Under the pieces are notes generated by a model. That model ran no database searches. It was not told the DNA's origin and saw only the letters and a list, made by a program, of their open reading frames with translations. From assembly GCA_964352675.1 (NCBI GenBank), contig CAYGSN010000039.1:1-12827 (forward strand): a DNA stretch of 12,827 bases. The letters are read 5' to 3'. The DNA is from CAYGSN01 sp964352675 (lineage in GTDB: Bacteria; Pseudomonadota; Alphaproteobacteria; Micavibrionales; Micavibrionaceae). Position numbers and translations under genes: made by a program. Below, piece by piece: positions 12,662-12,827 of the stretch (the stretch's first letter is position 1; each line of letters begins with the position of its first letter).

Positions 12662-12827
12662 ATGTCACATCTGGAAACTGACCGGCTGATTCTGCGGGAA
12701 TGGCGCGAAGAGGATTTTGAGCCTTTCGCCCGCATTAACAACGACCCGCTGATCATGGAGTATTTTCCCCGCCGCTTGGCCGATAAGGACAGCGACAAGC
12801 TGGCCAAGCGTTTTCAGGCGCATTTCA
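12662..12827 (+). CDS. RimJ/RimL-type GNAT N-acetyltransferase, 5' part only
   Basis: The gene starts at ATG 12662 with AAGGAG 5 bases upstream and runs off the end of the window after 55 codons. The visible N-terminus, SHLETDRLILREWREEDFEPFARINNDPLIMEYFP, is the usual opening of the Acetyltransf_3 (RimJ/RimL) group: a 'ETxRLxLRxW...D...' strand and the following helix. These enzymes transfer acetyl from acetyl-CoA to N-terminal or small-molecule amines. The acetyl-CoA-binding motif lies outside the window, so activity and substrate cannot be judged. Confidence 0.88.
   Translation, partial: MSHLETDRLILREWREEDFEPFARINNDPLIMEYFPRRLADKDSDKLAKRFQAHF

Noticed and set aside
1..12827. CRISPR array, tRNA or rRNA genes
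   Set aside because: No regularly spaced direct repeats, cloverleaf-like segments or conserved rRNA sequence were seen.

Overview
The window looks like chromosomal DNA of an alphaproteobacterium with mixed base composition. This is inferred from the style of UvrB, the leaderless promoter architecture and the Sec/lipoprotein envelope genes. A Micavibrionales- or Rhodospirillales-like lineage is possible but not shown. uvrB is clearly GC-rich, while the genes on both sides and the mobile element are visibly more AT-rich. No rRNA, tRNA or CRISPR array was found.

Layout. 1-156: C-terminal end of a lysine/alanine/proline-rich, histone H1-like basic protein, followed by a strong UUCG terminator. 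233-691 (-): a small single-pass membrane protein with four 12-residue repeats. 800-2872 (+): uvrB, complete. 2869-4443 (-): a long M29-type metalloaminopeptidase whose stop codon interlocks with that of uvrB. 4543-6474: a complete IS1595/ISXO2-like element with 34-bp terminal inverted repeats (29/34 identical). It carries the transposase gene and, in the opposite direction, a two-gene passenger unit: a 243-aa membrane-anchored protein and an overlapping 49-aa acidic/basic protein. 6487-6744 (+): an orphan Phd/YefM-like antitoxin whose -10 box abuts the right end of the element. 6853-7208 (-): cspA and a stop/start-coupled 49-aa ORF, closed by a terminator. 7272-7817: a long non-coding stretch with a 9-bp-arm dyad. 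7818-10181 (+): a 787-aa protein of unknown function with three diverged copies of an HTH-like module. 10257-12550: three secreted or lipoprotein envelope genes (PepSY protein, glycine-rich small protein, lipoprotein), with a possible small RNA at about 11610-11766. 12662-end: start of a RimJ/RimL-type GNAT acetyltransferase.

How the parts fit. The housekeeping genes (uvrB, cspA) are separated by accessory DNA. The most notable system is the passenger-carrying IS1595-like element, whose cargo is packed tail-to-tail with the transposase and whose ends hold inward-facing promoter elements. The second is the 787-aa repeat protein, which could bind nucleic acid through three HTH-like modules. A recurring regulatory theme is a -10 box about 6-7 nt before an ATG with no usable Shine-Dalgarno sequence. 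It is seen at five genes and suggests frequent leaderless transcription.
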